DNA of 64,000 bases from Nocardia nova SH22a (GTDB taxonomy: Bacteria > Actinomycetota > Actinomycetes > Mycobacteriales > Mycobacteriaceae). Location of the stretch: positions 4,650,001-4,714,000 of the forward strand of contig NZ_CP006850.1 of the NCBI RefSeq assembly GCF_000523235.1. The letters are read 5' to 3'. The notes beneath the pieces were generated by a model. It saw nothing but the letters and a program-made list of their open reading frames with translations. It did not search any database and had not been told where the DNA came from. Positions 22,366-30,678 of this stretch are shown piece after piece. The position numbers were made by a program, and so were the translations under genes. How positions within the stretch are numbered: position 1 is the first letter of the stretch; every line of letters starts with the position of its first letter.

Positions 22366-23469
22366 TCAAGGTGTGAAGGCCGTGTCTCGGTATCGTGCGG
22401 CCAACTCGGCCCGGTGCTGGGTTGGTGATCCGTAGAGGGATCGGTTGAGGGTCGCGCGTTCGAGGTAGCGGTGGATGCCGCTCTCCCATGTGTAGCCCAT
22501 TCCGCCGTGCAGTTGTACGGCTTTGCCCGCGATGTCGACGGCCGCGGCGCAGGTGTAGGACTTGGCGCGGGCGGCGGCGATCCAGGCGTCCGGGTCGTCG
22601 CGGACTTCGGCGGTGACGGCGGCGTCTACGAGTTGCCCGGCGATGCGCAGGCTCACCAGCATGTCGGCGCAGGCGTGTTTCACGGCCTGGAAGGAGCCGA
22701 CCGGGCGGCCGAATTGCGCACGGGTGCGGACATGTTCGACGGTGGTCTCGAGCGCCGCCTCGGCCAGGCCGAGACTGTCGATCGCGGTGGCGACGGTCCG
22801 GCGCCGGGCGACCGCGGCCAGGGGGTCAGCCCCTGCGCGCCCCCACCGCCACACCGCATCGTCGCCGACGACCGCGGCCTCGGCGGACAGTGTGCCGAAG
22901 TCACGGGTGGTGTCCAGGCACGGCTGGGCAGCGACGGATATTCCAGGGGCTTCCGGCCGTGTGGCAACCAGAACGGTCGCCCCGTCGGTATCGCGTGCGG
23001 GGAGCATGACGGTGGTCGCCGCGGTGATGTCGGCGGTGAATTCCGTTGTGCCCGTGAGGCTCGTACCGCCACTGCCGCGCGAGATCGTGAACGGTGGGTT
23101 GTCCGCGGTGCTACCACTCATGGCCAGCACCGGGACCGCCCCGCCGGTCGCGGTGTCGCGCAACAACCCGTCACGCCCGGGGCCCGGCTCTGCGTGAGCG
23201 AGTGCGGCCACCGCCACCGCGACCGAGGCGTACGGGCTGCGGGTCAGGGCCCGCCCCATTTCCCGCAGCACCACTGCCACTTCGGCGAAAGTCACTCCGG
23301 CGCCGTCGAATTCACTGCCGATCTCCAGCCCGGGCCAATCCGCCGCCACGATCGCCGACCACTCCCGCACTGTTCCCGGTGCGGTCGCGGTGAGAATATT
23401 CCGCGCGACGGTACGCAATTCGTCGTGGAGTTCGGCGAATTCGCTCGCCCGCGCCAACTGCCCGGTCAC
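22366..23469 (-). CDS. acyl-CoA dehydrogenase (small-subunit type of a heteromeric pair)
   Basis: A 367-residue acyl-CoA dehydrogenase-like protein. The N-terminal helical domain and the middle beta domain are weakly conserved and the usual WCQGFSEP/TEP flavin motif is missing, while the C-terminal part is clear: RTRAQFGRPVGSFQAVKHACADM and LHGGMGYTWESGIHRYLERA, which carries a TWE glutamate. This lopsided conservation is typical of the partner subunits in alpha2-beta2 dehydrogenases of steroid side-chain catabolism. It follows the complementary gene at 23838-25013 in the same direction. GTG at 23469 was chosen. Confidence 0.82.
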   Translation of the reverse strand: MTGQLARASEFAELHDELRTVARNILTATAPGTVREWSAIVAADWPGLEIGSEFDGAGVTFAEVAVVLREMGRALTRSPYASVAVAVAALAHAEPGPGRDGLLRDTATGGAVPVLAMSGSTADNPPFTISRGSGGTSLTGTTEFTADITAATTVMLPARDTDGATVLVATRPEAPGISVAAQPCLDTTRDFGTLSAEAAVVGDDAVWRWGRAGADPLAAVARRRTVATAIDSLGLAEAALETTVEHVRTRAQFGRPVGSFQAVKHACADMLVSLRIAGQLVDAAVTAEVRDDPDAWIAAARAKSYTCAAAVDIAGKAVQLHGGMGYTWESGIHRYLERATLNRSLYGSPTQHRAELAARYRDTAFTP

Positions 23470-23837
23470 CGCCGCACCTTCCGTTCACTACAGCAGGCCG
23501 GGCTTGCTACGGCCGAGCGCAAACTCTCCGCCCACGACGCTCGCCCGTCCATCACAGCTCCCACTCTGTCCAGCAACAGATCCCGGCCCACAACGAGGCC
23601 GCGCCTCCGCCCTGGCACTGCCCCGCTCATCACCGCACCCGCCCCTCACCGCGACCGGCCCGACCCACAGTCGCAGACGGCGCACTCCTCGCCCGCGATA
23701 CTCGCCCGCTCGTCACCGCAGCCGACGCTTGCCGCATGCCGCCCTGGGCCCCTGTCGACGATGGGGCACTCACCGCACACGATCCTCGCCCGCGCATGAC
23801 GGCTCCCACCGGTTCCGCAAGGTTCCCGCCCCGCTCA
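23470..23837. other. 368-base intergenic stretch with degenerate repeats
   Basis: No gene is supported here. The 19-base string CCCCGCTCATCACCGCACC occurs at 23621-23639 and again at 23829-23847, where it covers the stop codon of the next dehydrogenase. Looser relatives (CTCGCCCG followed by an ATCAC-, GTCAC- or ATGAC-like core and a C-rich tail) occur near 23540, 23700 and 23785. The region looks like decayed tandem copies of that gene's 3' end, or of a repeat that seeded there. Confidence 0.5.
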
Positions 23838-25013
23838 TCACCGCACCACCGGTTCCCGGGGCAGCCCGAGGCCGCGCTCCGCGATGATGGTGCGCTGGAT
23901 TTCGCTGGTACCACCGGGAATCGTCCATTCCCAGGAGCCGAGGAAGTCGAGCATCCATGCTCCCGATTCCCAGCCGCTGGAGCGTGGAGTGCGGAGCACC
24001 GTGTGAGTGCTCGTTCCGGCGATCTCGGTCCCGAAGTCCATCAGCCGCTGCAGTAGTTCGCTGTAGTAGAGCTTCACGATCGACGCGTCGGCGGGTCCCG
24101 GTTCGTCGGCGGCGACCAGGTCGGCGCACAGTCCGCGCAATCCGGTGAGCTCGGTTTCGAGCCGCGCGAGCCGATCGCACACGATCGGATCGTCCAGTGC
24201 ACTACTACCGTCCGGCCGGGGCTGCGCGCACATCCGGACCAGCCGCCCGAATCCACCGTGGGCCAATCGCTCGGCCAGTTCCAGCATCGTCATCCCGCGT
24301 TCGGCGCCGAGGGTCTGCTGGGCGACCTGCCAGCCCTTGTTCTCCGGCCCGATCAGATCGGCGGCCGGGATCTCGACATCGTCGAGGAAGATCTCGCAGA
24401 AATGCCACTCGCCGGTCGCCTGCCGGATCGGCCGGACCTCGACACCCGGTGAGCGCATATCCATCAGGAAGTACGAAATACCGTGCCGCTGCGGCGCATC
24501 CGGATCGGTGCGGGCCAGGAGCAGGCACCAGTCGGCGAAGGCCGCGCCACTGGCCCACAGTTTGGTGCCGTTGACGACGTAGGTGTCCCCGCGCCTGCGC
24601 GCCGAGGTCGACAACGCCGCCAGATCGGATCCGGCGCCGGGTTCGGAGAAGCCCTGGCACCAGATCTCACCGTCGAGGATCGCGGGCAGGTGCCGCCGCC
24701 GCTGCTCGTCGGTGCCCGCGGCGAGCAATGTGGCCGCCGCGTGGTGGATGGATACGAAGGCCAGCACCAGCCGTGGCGCGTCGTGCGCGGCCAGTTCCGA
24801 ATACAGCACCGTCTGCTGTTCGACCGGCATCCCGCCGCCCCACTGCGCCGGCCAGTGCGGCACCGCGAATCCGCCCGCGCGCAAGCGCTGGAACCACTCC
24901 TGCTGGAAGGCCACGAATTCGGCGTCGGTGACGCCGGTCTGGGCGTCGCGCCAGTCCGGCGGGATGTTGGCGGCACACCAGTCGCGCACCCGCTGCCGGA
25001 ATTCGGATTCCAT
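23838..25013 (-). CDS. acyl-CoA dehydrogenase (FadE type)
   Basis: A 391-residue FAD enzyme that introduces an alpha,beta double bond into an acyl-CoA. Seen: FAVPHWPAQWGG, WCQGFSEPGAGSDLAAL near residue 120, VNGTKLWASGA, VRPIRQATGEWHFCEIFLDDVEIP, and the C-terminal WTIPGGTSEIQRTIIAERGLGLPR. With the partner at 22366-23469 it probably forms a heteromer of the kind described for cholesterol catabolism (FadE/ChsE). The gene ends in the sequence repeated at 23621-23639. It starts 3 bases after the crotonase stop, so it belongs to the same minus-strand operon. Confidence 0.9.
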   Translation of the reverse strand: MESEFRQRVRDWCAANIPPDWRDAQTGVTDAEFVAFQQEWFQRLRAGGFAVPHWPAQWGGGMPVEQQTVLYSELAAHDAPRLVLAFVSIHHAAATLLAAGTDEQRRRHLPAILDGEIWCQGFSEPGAGSDLAALSTSARRRGDTYVVNGTKLWASGAAFADWCLLLARTDPDAPQRHGISYFLMDMRSPGVEVRPIRQATGEWHFCEIFLDDVEIPAADLIGPENKGWQVAQQTLGAERGMTMLELAERLAHGGFGRLVRMCAQPRPDGSSALDDPIVCDRLARLETELTGLRGLCADLVAADEPGPADASIVKLYYSELLQRLMDFGTEIAGTSTHTVLRTPRSSGWESGAWMLDFLGSWEWTIPGGTSEIQRTIIAERGLGLPREPVVR

Positions 25014-25016
25014 CGG

Positions 25017-25817
25017 CTACCTCCCCGCCCGCGCGCGCAGCGCCAGCAGTCGTTCGCGATGTTCCGGTGAGCACATGGTGACCGATTCGGCGGCGAATCC
25101 CGCCTGCATCGCCCCGCTCAACGCCTGCGACAGGTACATGTTCGCCACCCGTTTGGTCGCGCGCAGCGCGGGTGCGGGCTGCGCGGCCAGCCGCTGCGCC
25201 AGCTTCGCGGCGTTCTCGGCGAGTTCGTCGGGTTCGGAGATCGAGGTGGCCAGGCCGAGATCCACGGCGGTGGGCGCGTCGATGCGGTCACCGGTGTAGA
25301 GGTAGATGCGCGAGCGCAGCAGCGGAGTGAGCAACGGCCAGAAGGCCGCCCCGCCGTCCCCGGCGACCAGCCCGACACTCACATGCGGGTCGGCCAGATA
25401 CGCGCTGCGTGACATCAGCACCACATCCGACAGCACGGCGACGCTGGCCCCGAGCCCCATCGCCGGGCCGTTGACCGCCGCGATCACCGGCAGCGGGAAA
25501 CGCAGCATCTCCTCGATGATCTGCGCGCCCTCGCGCAGGCTCTCCTCCCGCGCCACCGGATCGTCGAGGAAGGAGGTGATCCAATCCAGATCACCGCCCG
25601 CGCTGAACGCCCGCCCGGCGCCGGTCACCACGACCACCTTCGCGCCGGTGTCGGCGGCCAGCTGCCGCCATACGTTCGCCAGCGCCCAGTGCAGCGGTTC
25701 GTTCACCGCGTTCAGTTCCGCGGGACGATTGATGGTGACCGTCCGGACGGCGCCGTCGGCCGTCACGGTCAGCTCATCGGGCAGGTCGTAGATCGAATGA
25801 TCGTCCGTCACAGGCAC
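25017..25817 (-). CDS. crotonase-family protein without the two hydratase glutamates
   Basis: A 266-residue crotonase-fold protein. AFSAGGDLDWITSFL near residue 70 and NGPAMGLGASVAVLSDVV near residue 115 form the CoA and oxyanion site, but Ser replaces the first catalytic Glu, and DPHVSVGLVAGDGG has His where the second Glu should be. True hydration is therefore doubtful; isomerase, retro-aldol or hydrolase chemistry are alternatives. The start is GTG at 25817 (a second GTG at 25811 is possible; neither has a good ribosome binding site). It lies between the two dehydrogenase pairs in one operon. Confidence 0.82.
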   Translation of the reverse strand: MPVTDDHSIYDLPDELTVTADGAVRTVTINRPAELNAVNEPLHWALANVWRQLAADTGAKVVVVTGAGRAFSAGGDLDWITSFLDDPVAREESLREGAQIIEEMLRFPLPVIAAVNGPAMGLGASVAVLSDVVLMSRSAYLADPHVSVGLVAGDGGAAFWPLLTPLLRSRIYLYTGDRIDAPTAVDLGLATSISEPDELAENAAKLAQRLAAQPAPALRATKRVANMYLSQALSGAMQAGFAAESVTMCSPEHRERLLALRARAGR

Positions 25818-25851
25818 TTACCGCCATTTCGCATATCGCGCAGAGTTGCAT

Positions 25852-26814
25852 TCACTGCCGACTCGCAGCCGGTGCGTCCCGGTCGGCGTCGAACAGCCCG
25901 GACAGTCCCCGGGTGCCCACCTGCCGGGTCAGTTGATCACGGGTGCCGGAACTCGCCCAGGGCAACCGGCGCAGCGGCAGGCTGTAGCGCGACAGCCACG
26001 ACAGTGTCGATTCATCGCAGAATCCGACCGCACCGTGCAATTGATGGGCGACGCGGAAGACGATCTCGGCGGCGTCCAACGCGGCGGTGCGCGCGGCCAG
26101 CGCGTCCGCCAATGCCTCGGCCCCGCCGCCGCCCGCACTCCACAGCGCGTACTTGGCCAGGACCTCGACACCGCTGCGCTCGACCTCGGCGTCGGCGAGC
26201 TGGAACTGCACACTCTGGAATTTCGCCAGCGGCTGCCCGAACTGGGTGCGCAGCAATACATGTGAGCGAGTGAGTTCGATCGCGCGGTCGAGCATCCCCA
26301 GCAGGGTCCAGCACCCCAGGGTCAGGGCGAGTGCCGCGTCCGTACCGCCGGCGCCCTCGACCGGGGTCAGCTCGAGCGGCGCCACGAACGCGGAGGTTCG
26401 CGGCGGCACACCGTCGGGTATCGCCCGCGCGGTGAAGCGCGCACCCTCGAAAGTGACCGCGGCCCAGCGCAGATCGAGATCGGCGACCGCGGCGCGCGGA
26501 CCGGATTCGGTCACCACCAGCAGACCGTCCACGTCGAGATCGACCGGGCGGGACAGCCGTTCGGCGACCGGATACGGCAGCCCCCAGTACCCCGCGCTGC
26601 GGCACAGCGCACCGGCCGCCTCGAGATCGTCGGCGTCGCGGCGCGGGTCCAGTTCCCACGCGCCGAGTCCGGTCAGGACGGGGTCGACGGCCTCGGCGCG
26701 CCGGGCGGGTTCGGCCTCCGCGGCTTCCAGCAGCCGATCGCCACCGGCGGTCTCGAACGCCCGGATCGCCTCGCGGCCGTAATCGGCCGCCTCCTTGCTC
26801 AATTCGATGTTCAC
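25852..26814 (-). CDS. acyl-CoA dehydrogenase-like subunit
   Basis: A 320-residue acyl-CoA dehydrogenase-family protein, shorter than the usual 380. The flavin-binding TEP-type motif is absent, but SHVLLRTQFGQPLAKFQSVQFQLADAEVE and LHGAVGFCDESTLSWLSRYSLPLRRLPW are diagnostic of the family's C-terminal helical domain. As with 22366-23469, it looks like the degenerate subunit of a heteromer, the partner being 26811-27965, to which it is coupled by a GTGA overlap. The second Glu-containing motif reads CDEST. Confidence 0.82.
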   Translation of the reverse strand: MNIELSKEAADYGREAIRAFETAGGDRLLEAAEAEPARRAEAVDPVLTGLGAWELDPRRDADDLEAAGALCRSAGYWGLPYPVAERLSRPVDLDVDGLLVVTESGPRAAVADLDLRWAAVTFEGARFTARAIPDGVPPRTSAFVAPLELTPVEGAGGTDAALALTLGCWTLLGMLDRAIELTRSHVLLRTQFGQPLAKFQSVQFQLADAEVERSGVEVLAKYALWSAGGGGAEALADALAARTAALDAAEIVFRVAHQLHGAVGFCDESTLSWLSRYSLPLRRLPWASSGTRDQLTRQVGTRGLSGLFDADRDAPAASRQ

Positions 26815-27965
26815 GATGCCGCCAGCATGGCTCGGGACAACAACAGTCGCTGCATTTCGATACTCCCGGAGGCGATGGTCGCGGCCTGCGAATACCGCCA
26901 GTGATCGGCTACCGCGCGACGGAACCAGCTCTGCCGCTCGGTCGACGGCTCACCCGACAGCTGATCGGCCACTTCGGCGAGGACCTCGGCACTGTCCTGG
27001 TCCAGTCGCGTGACCGCGATCCGGTAGGCCGCGGCGTCGCCGGGTGCCACCCGGTCCTCGGCCTGCATCGCGACCACCCGATAGGCGAGCAGCCGGGCCC
27101 GGCGGCAGTGCACCAGCATCCCGGCCCAGCGATCGCGCAGTCCGGCGGGCAGCTCGTCCCATCGCGGTCCCAGCACCTCGGGCGCGGCACGCAGCAGGCG
27201 CTCGCAGCGGGCGTAGCGGGCGATGCCGACCCGTTCGAAGGCCAGTACCTCCTGGACCACCTTCCAGCCCTCGCCGACCGTGCCGAGCACATCCGCCTCG
27301 GTGACGCGCAGATCGTCGATGAACACCTCGTTGAGGTGGTGCGGGCCCATCATCGCCCGGATGGGACGCACCTGGATGCCCGGCGCCGACATCGGCACCA
27401 GGAAGATCGTCAGGCCCTGCTGCTTGCGTTCGCCGGTGCCGGTGCGCGCCAGCAGGAAACACCACTGCGCCATGGTGGCGTAGGAGGTCCAGATCTTCTG
27501 CCCGCTCACCAGCCACCCGTCCCGGTCGCGGCGCGCGGTGGTGCGCAGCGACGCCAGATCCGATCCGGCCTCGGGTTCGCTGAAGCCCTGGCACCAGATC
27601 ACCTCCCCGCGCGCGATGGGCGGCAGATGGGTGCGCTGTTGTTCGGGCGTGCCGTGGCGCATGACGGTCGGCCCCACCCAGTTGACGCCCATGTACTGCG
27701 CGCCGCGCGGTTCGTGATGAGCCCACATCTCCTCGCGGACGGCGGTCTGCTCCCACACCGATCCGCCCCGGCCGCCGAATTCGGTCGGCCACGCCGCACA
27801 CAGCAGCCCGCGCTCGGCGAGCAGCCCGCAGAAGCGTTGCGCGATGTCGAGATCGGCCGGATCGTCGGTGAAGGCGCCGAGGAAGTCAGCGGGGACATGT
27901 TCGGTCACCAAGTGCCGCAACTCATCTCGGAGTTCGGTGGCGGCCTCCCCCATCGTGAAGTCCAT
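26811..27965 (-). CDS. acyl-CoA dehydrogenase (FadE type)
   Basis: A 384-residue FAD enzyme. Seen: CAAWPTEFGGRGGSVWEQ, WCQGFSEPEAGSDLASLRTTA near residue 125, VSGQKIWTSYATMAQWCFLLART, VRPIRAMMGPHHLNEVFIDDLRV, and ASGSIEMQRLLLSRAM at the C-terminus in place of the usual GGTSEIQ. ATG at 27965 was chosen; an upstream TTG at 27983 lies inside the operator. It is the first gene of the long minus-strand operon running down to 22366 (two dehydrogenase pairs plus a crotonase) and diverges from the GntR regulator across operator copy B. Confidence 0.9.
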   Translation of the reverse strand: MDFTMGEAATELRDELRHLVTEHVPADFLGAFTDDPADLDIAQRFCGLLAERGLLCAAWPTEFGGRGGSVWEQTAVREEMWAHHEPRGAQYMGVNWVGPTVMRHGTPEQQRTHLPPIARGEVIWCQGFSEPEAGSDLASLRTTARRDRDGWLVSGQKIWTSYATMAQWCFLLARTGTGERKQQGLTIFLVPMSAPGIQVRPIRAMMGPHHLNEVFIDDLRVTEADVLGTVGEGWKVVQEVLAFERVGIARYARCERLLRAAPEVLGPRWDELPAGLRDRWAGMLVHCRRARLLAYRVVAMQAEDRVAPGDAAAYRIAVTRLDQDSAEVLAEVADQLSGEPSTERQSWFRRAVADHWRYSQAATIASGSIEMQRLLLSRAMLAAS

Positions 27966-27976
27966 CACCCGACGGT

Positions 27977-28033
27977 ACTTCAATCCTCATAAGGATAGCA
28001 ATATTTGAATGGTCAAGATCGGCTGGTTAGAAT
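27977..28033. promoter_or_regulatory. shared operator element, copy B, with GntR promoter
   Basis: ATCCTCATAAGGAT (27983-27996) is an imperfect palindrome followed by AGCAATATTTGAATG, which matches copy C (AACAACACTTGAATG). TTGAAT at 28005-28010 and TAGAAT at 28028-28033 are separated by 17 bases and make a good -35/-10 promoter for the regulator gene at 28060. A protein bound at the palindrome could control this promoter and the leftward dehydrogenase operon at once. Confidence 0.65.
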
Positions 28034-28059
28034 TTCCGGATGACAACCAGGCAGCCCGC

Positions 28060-28866
28060 GTGACGAGCCCACGGCGCGGGCGGATCCCGCAGCGCCGCAT
28101 CGCCGAAACCGTCGCCTCCGAGCTGCGCACCCGCATCCTGTCCGGCGACGACGACTATCGTCTCCCCACCCAGGACCAGCTGGTCAAGGAATTCGGCGTG
28201 AGTTATCCGTCGATCCGGGAATCGCTGCGGATTCTCGAGACCGAGGGACTGGTCACGGTGCGGCGCGGCAATGTCGGTGGCGCCGAGGTCCACCGGCCCG
28301 ACGAATCCTCGGCCGCCTACCATCTGGGGCTGGCATTGCAGGGCGCGCGGGTCACCCTCGGCGATCTGGCCGCCGCGTTGCAGATGCTCGAACCCCTGTG
28401 CGCCGCCGAGTGCGCGCGCCGCCCCGACCGCGCCGAGGTCGTCGTGCCCGCGCTCGAGGCCAATATCCACGCCTGCGAGCAGGTGGTGGGCGACGGTGTG
28501 GAATTCACCCGCACCGCACGCGAATTCCACGATCTCGTGGTCGCCTTCACCCCCAACGCGACGGTGCGCTGCGTGGTGTCGAGTCTCGTCACGCTGTGGT
28601 CGGCACAGGAACAGGCCTGGGCCGAAACGCTGACCCGCCGCGGTGAATACCCGTCCAAGCCCCAGGCCCACGACGCCGCCCGGGTGCACGCCCGCCTGGT
28701 CACCGCCATCGCCGACGGCGACGACGCGGAGGCCGAACGACTGGCCCGGTCGCACCTGCGCGCCACCCAGTCGGTGGTGCTCGAACGCTACGACTCCGGG
28801 ATGGTCAACGCCTCCTCGGACATGGCCCGCCAAGCCATCGCCGCCGGACCGCGCCTGCGCCTGTAG
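28060..28866 (+). CDS. GntR-family regulator, FadR subfamily (FCD domain)
   Basis: A 268-residue regulator. The winged helix lies at about residues 10-75 (RRIAETVASELRTRILSGD, QLVKEFGVSYPSIRESLRILETEGLVTVRRG), and the C-terminal all-helical FCD ligand domain contains TAREFHDLVVAFTPN and HARLVTAIADGDDAEAERLARSHL, with the histidines that usually bind a metal. I chose GTG at 28060 because a promoter (-10 at 28028-28033) lies upstream of it but downstream of the alternative ATG at 28009. Its position next to operator copy B makes it the best candidate to control copies A, B and C. Ligand probably an acid or CoA ester of the pathway. Confidence 0.88.
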   Translation: MTSPRRGRIPQRRIAETVASELRTRILSGDDDYRLPTQDQLVKEFGVSYPSIRESLRILETEGLVTVRRGNVGGAEVHRPDESSAAYHLGLALQGARVTLGDLAAALQMLEPLCAAECARRPDRAEVVVPALEANIHACEQVVGDGVEFTRTAREFHDLVVAFTPNATVRCVVSSLVTLWSAQEQAWAETLTRRGEYPSKPQAHDAARVHARLVTAIADGDDAEAERLARSHLRATQSVVLERYDSGMVNASSDMARQAIAAGPRLRL

Positions 28867-28896
28867 CGGCCGACGCGGTACGCCACAGCGTCCGGA

Positions 28897-29739
28897 TCAG
28901 GTGTGATAGCGCTGCGCGACGGCCGCGAACTCGTCGAGGATGCGCAGCGATTCCGATTCCGGCACGGTCGGCAAGGAGAGGGTCACCCGCTGCACGCCTG
29001 CTTCGGCATAGGCATCCAGCAGTGCGGGATCCGGTGCGGCCGGGGTGATCGCGACCGGAATTCCCGCCTCGCGGGCCGCGACGAGCTGAGCCGGTACCTG
29101 CGCCGGATCGGCGACGCCGTTGGGCACCCAGCCCAGCCCGAGCCGGATGGCGCGCTGCGCCGCGGCGGCGCCACCACCGATGAAGATCGGCGGATGCGGC
29201 CGCTGCACCGGTTTGGGCCAGGCGAAGATCGGATCGAAATCGACGAAGCGGCCGTGATATTCGGCCAGGTCCTGCGTCCAGATAGCGCGGATGGCGGCCA
29301 GTTGCTCGTCGAGCAGGGCGCCGCGGGTACGCGGATCGGTGCCGTGATCGGCCATCTCCTCGCGGTTCCAGCCCACGCCGACGCCGAATACGACCCGCCC
29401 ACCGGACAGGTGGTCGAGGGTGGCCACCTCCTTGGCGGTGTGAATCGGATCGCGTTGGATCAGCAGGGTCACGCCGGTGCCCAGCACCAGCCGATCGGTC
29501 ACCGTCGCGATCGCGGCCAGGGCGACGAACGGGTCGAAGGTGCGGTAGTACACCCGCGGTAGCTCCCCGCCGCCCGGATAGGGCGATTCCCGGCTCGCGG
29601 GGATATGGGAGTGCTCGGCCAGGAACAAGGATTCGAAACCGCGCTCTTCCAGCGCGGTGCCGAGTACGCGGGGGGCGATGCCCTCGTCGGTCAGGAAGGT
29701 GTTGACTCCGATCTGCATGTAGAGGCCGAACCTCGCCAC
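28897..29739 (-). CDS. LLM-class F420-dependent oxidoreductase
   Basis: A 280-residue TIM-barrel protein of the luciferase-like family. LAEHSHIPASRESPYPGGGELP, ATVTDRLVLGTGVTLLIQRDPIHTAKEVATLDHLSGGRVVFGVGVGWNREEM (positions about 29350-29560) and PPIFIGGGAAAAQRAIRLGLGWVP are typical of the mycobacterial F420-dependent subgroup. It would catalyse a hydride transfer to a ketone, alcohol or enone. GTG at 29739 is the first start; an ATG at 29718 is possible. It converges with the GntR gene with 30 bases between the stops. Confidence 0.87.
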   Translation of the reverse strand: MARFGLYMQIGVNTFLTDEGIAPRVLGTALEERGFESLFLAEHSHIPASRESPYPGGGELPRVYYRTFDPFVALAAIATVTDRLVLGTGVTLLIQRDPIHTAKEVATLDHLSGGRVVFGVGVGWNREEMADHGTDPRTRGALLDEQLAAIRAIWTQDLAEYHGRFVDFDPIFAWPKPVQRPHPPIFIGGGAAAAQRAIRLGLGWVPNGVADPAQVPAQLVAAREAGIPVAITPAAPDPALLDAYAEAGVQRVTLSLPTVPESESLRILDEFAAVAQRYHT

Positions 29740-29982
29740 CGCGACCGGCTATTCCCGGGTCGGCGTGTCCGGAATCGCGTATCCGCCCGAATCCCCGAAT
29801 TCACCGGCCGGTGCGGAAACGATGACCACCACGCGGCACGGCATCACCGCCCGGGCGAGGCCGATCCGGCGCGGCGAAACACCCGTATCGGCCCGAATTG
29901 CCCGGCTGGATGAGCCACGTGCGAAACAATTGTCACCATCGGCGCGGCATCGCCCAGCCGTGCCCTCCGAGAGGAGTGTGAC

Positions 29983-30678
29983 ATGCAACCCGAGGCATCG
30001 TCGTATCCGGTCCACGTCCGCGGCGACCTGGATCCGAATGTGTCGCGCTGGCAGTGGATCGTCAAGTGGCTGTTGGCCATTCCGCACTACATCGTGTTGT
30101 TCTTCCTGCATATCGCGTATTCGGTGGTGACGATCATCGCCTTCTTCGCGATTCTGATCACCGGCCGCTATCCGCGCGGGCTGTTCGACTTCAATGTCGG
30201 CGTCCTGCGCTGGTCGTGGCGGGTGCGCTTCTACGCGCTCTCGGCGCTGGGCACCGACCGGTATCCGCCGTTCAGCCTGCGTGCCGACGAGAACTATCCG
30301 GCCGATCTCGACGTCGAGTATCCCGAGCGGTTGCATCGCGGACTGGTCCTGATCAAGTGGTGGCTGCTGGCGATCCCGCAGTACCTGATCGTGTGGGCGT
30401 TCGTCGGCGGCGCCCGGTACTGGGGCGGTGACGACGACGGAATGGCGATGGTCTGGATTCCGCTGCTGGGCATCCTCGTCCTGATCGCCGCCATCGCACT
30501 GCTGTTCACCGGCCGCTATCCGACCGGCCTGTTCGCCTTCGTCGTCGGCGTGAACCGGTGGATCCTGCGCGTGCGGGCCTACGCCTCGCTGATGCGCGAC
30601 GAATATCCGCCGTTCCGGCTGGACCAGGGGCCGCGCGATCCCGAAATCGGCACGCGCCCGGCCGAATCCGGCGCCTGA
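29983..30678 (+). CDS. DUF4389 membrane protein with internal duplication
   Basis: A 231-residue membrane protein with two homologous halves. WLLAIPHYIVLFFL...TGRYPRGLFDFNVGVLRW...DRYPPFSL (residues about 27-100) is repeated as WLLAIPQYLIVWAF...TGRYPTGLFAFVVGVNRW...DEYPPFRL (about 120-215). Each half has about two hydrophobic helices separated by the TGRYP loop. The DUF4389 family has no assigned function. The ATG follows GAGAGGAG. The preceding 240 bases hold no other gene. It converges head-on with the MFS gene: the two stop codons are adjacent. Confidence 0.87.
   Translation: MQPEASSYPVHVRGDLDPNVSRWQWIVKWLLAIPHYIVLFFLHIAYSVVTIIAFFAILITGRYPRGLFDFNVGVLRWSWRVRFYALSALGTDRYPPFSLRADENYPADLDVEYPERLHRGLVLIKWWLLAIPQYLIVWAFVGGARYWGGDDDGMAMVWIPLLGILVLIAAIALLFTGRYPTGLFAFVVGVNRWILRVRAYASLMRDEYPPFRLDQGPRDPEIGTRPAESGA

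Noticed and set aside
22295..22370. tRNA-Ser-like string GTGGCCGAGAGGTT
   Set aside because: It resembles a D-arm, but no acceptor stem, anticodon arm or T-arm (GTTCGAATC) can be folded around it.
21577..22489. Long minus-strand frames made of repeated PSRAE or AEPSR units
   Set aside because: They are translations of the GGCTC satellite; all three frames are open because a 5-bp unit has no stop. No ribosome binding site or conserved flank exists.
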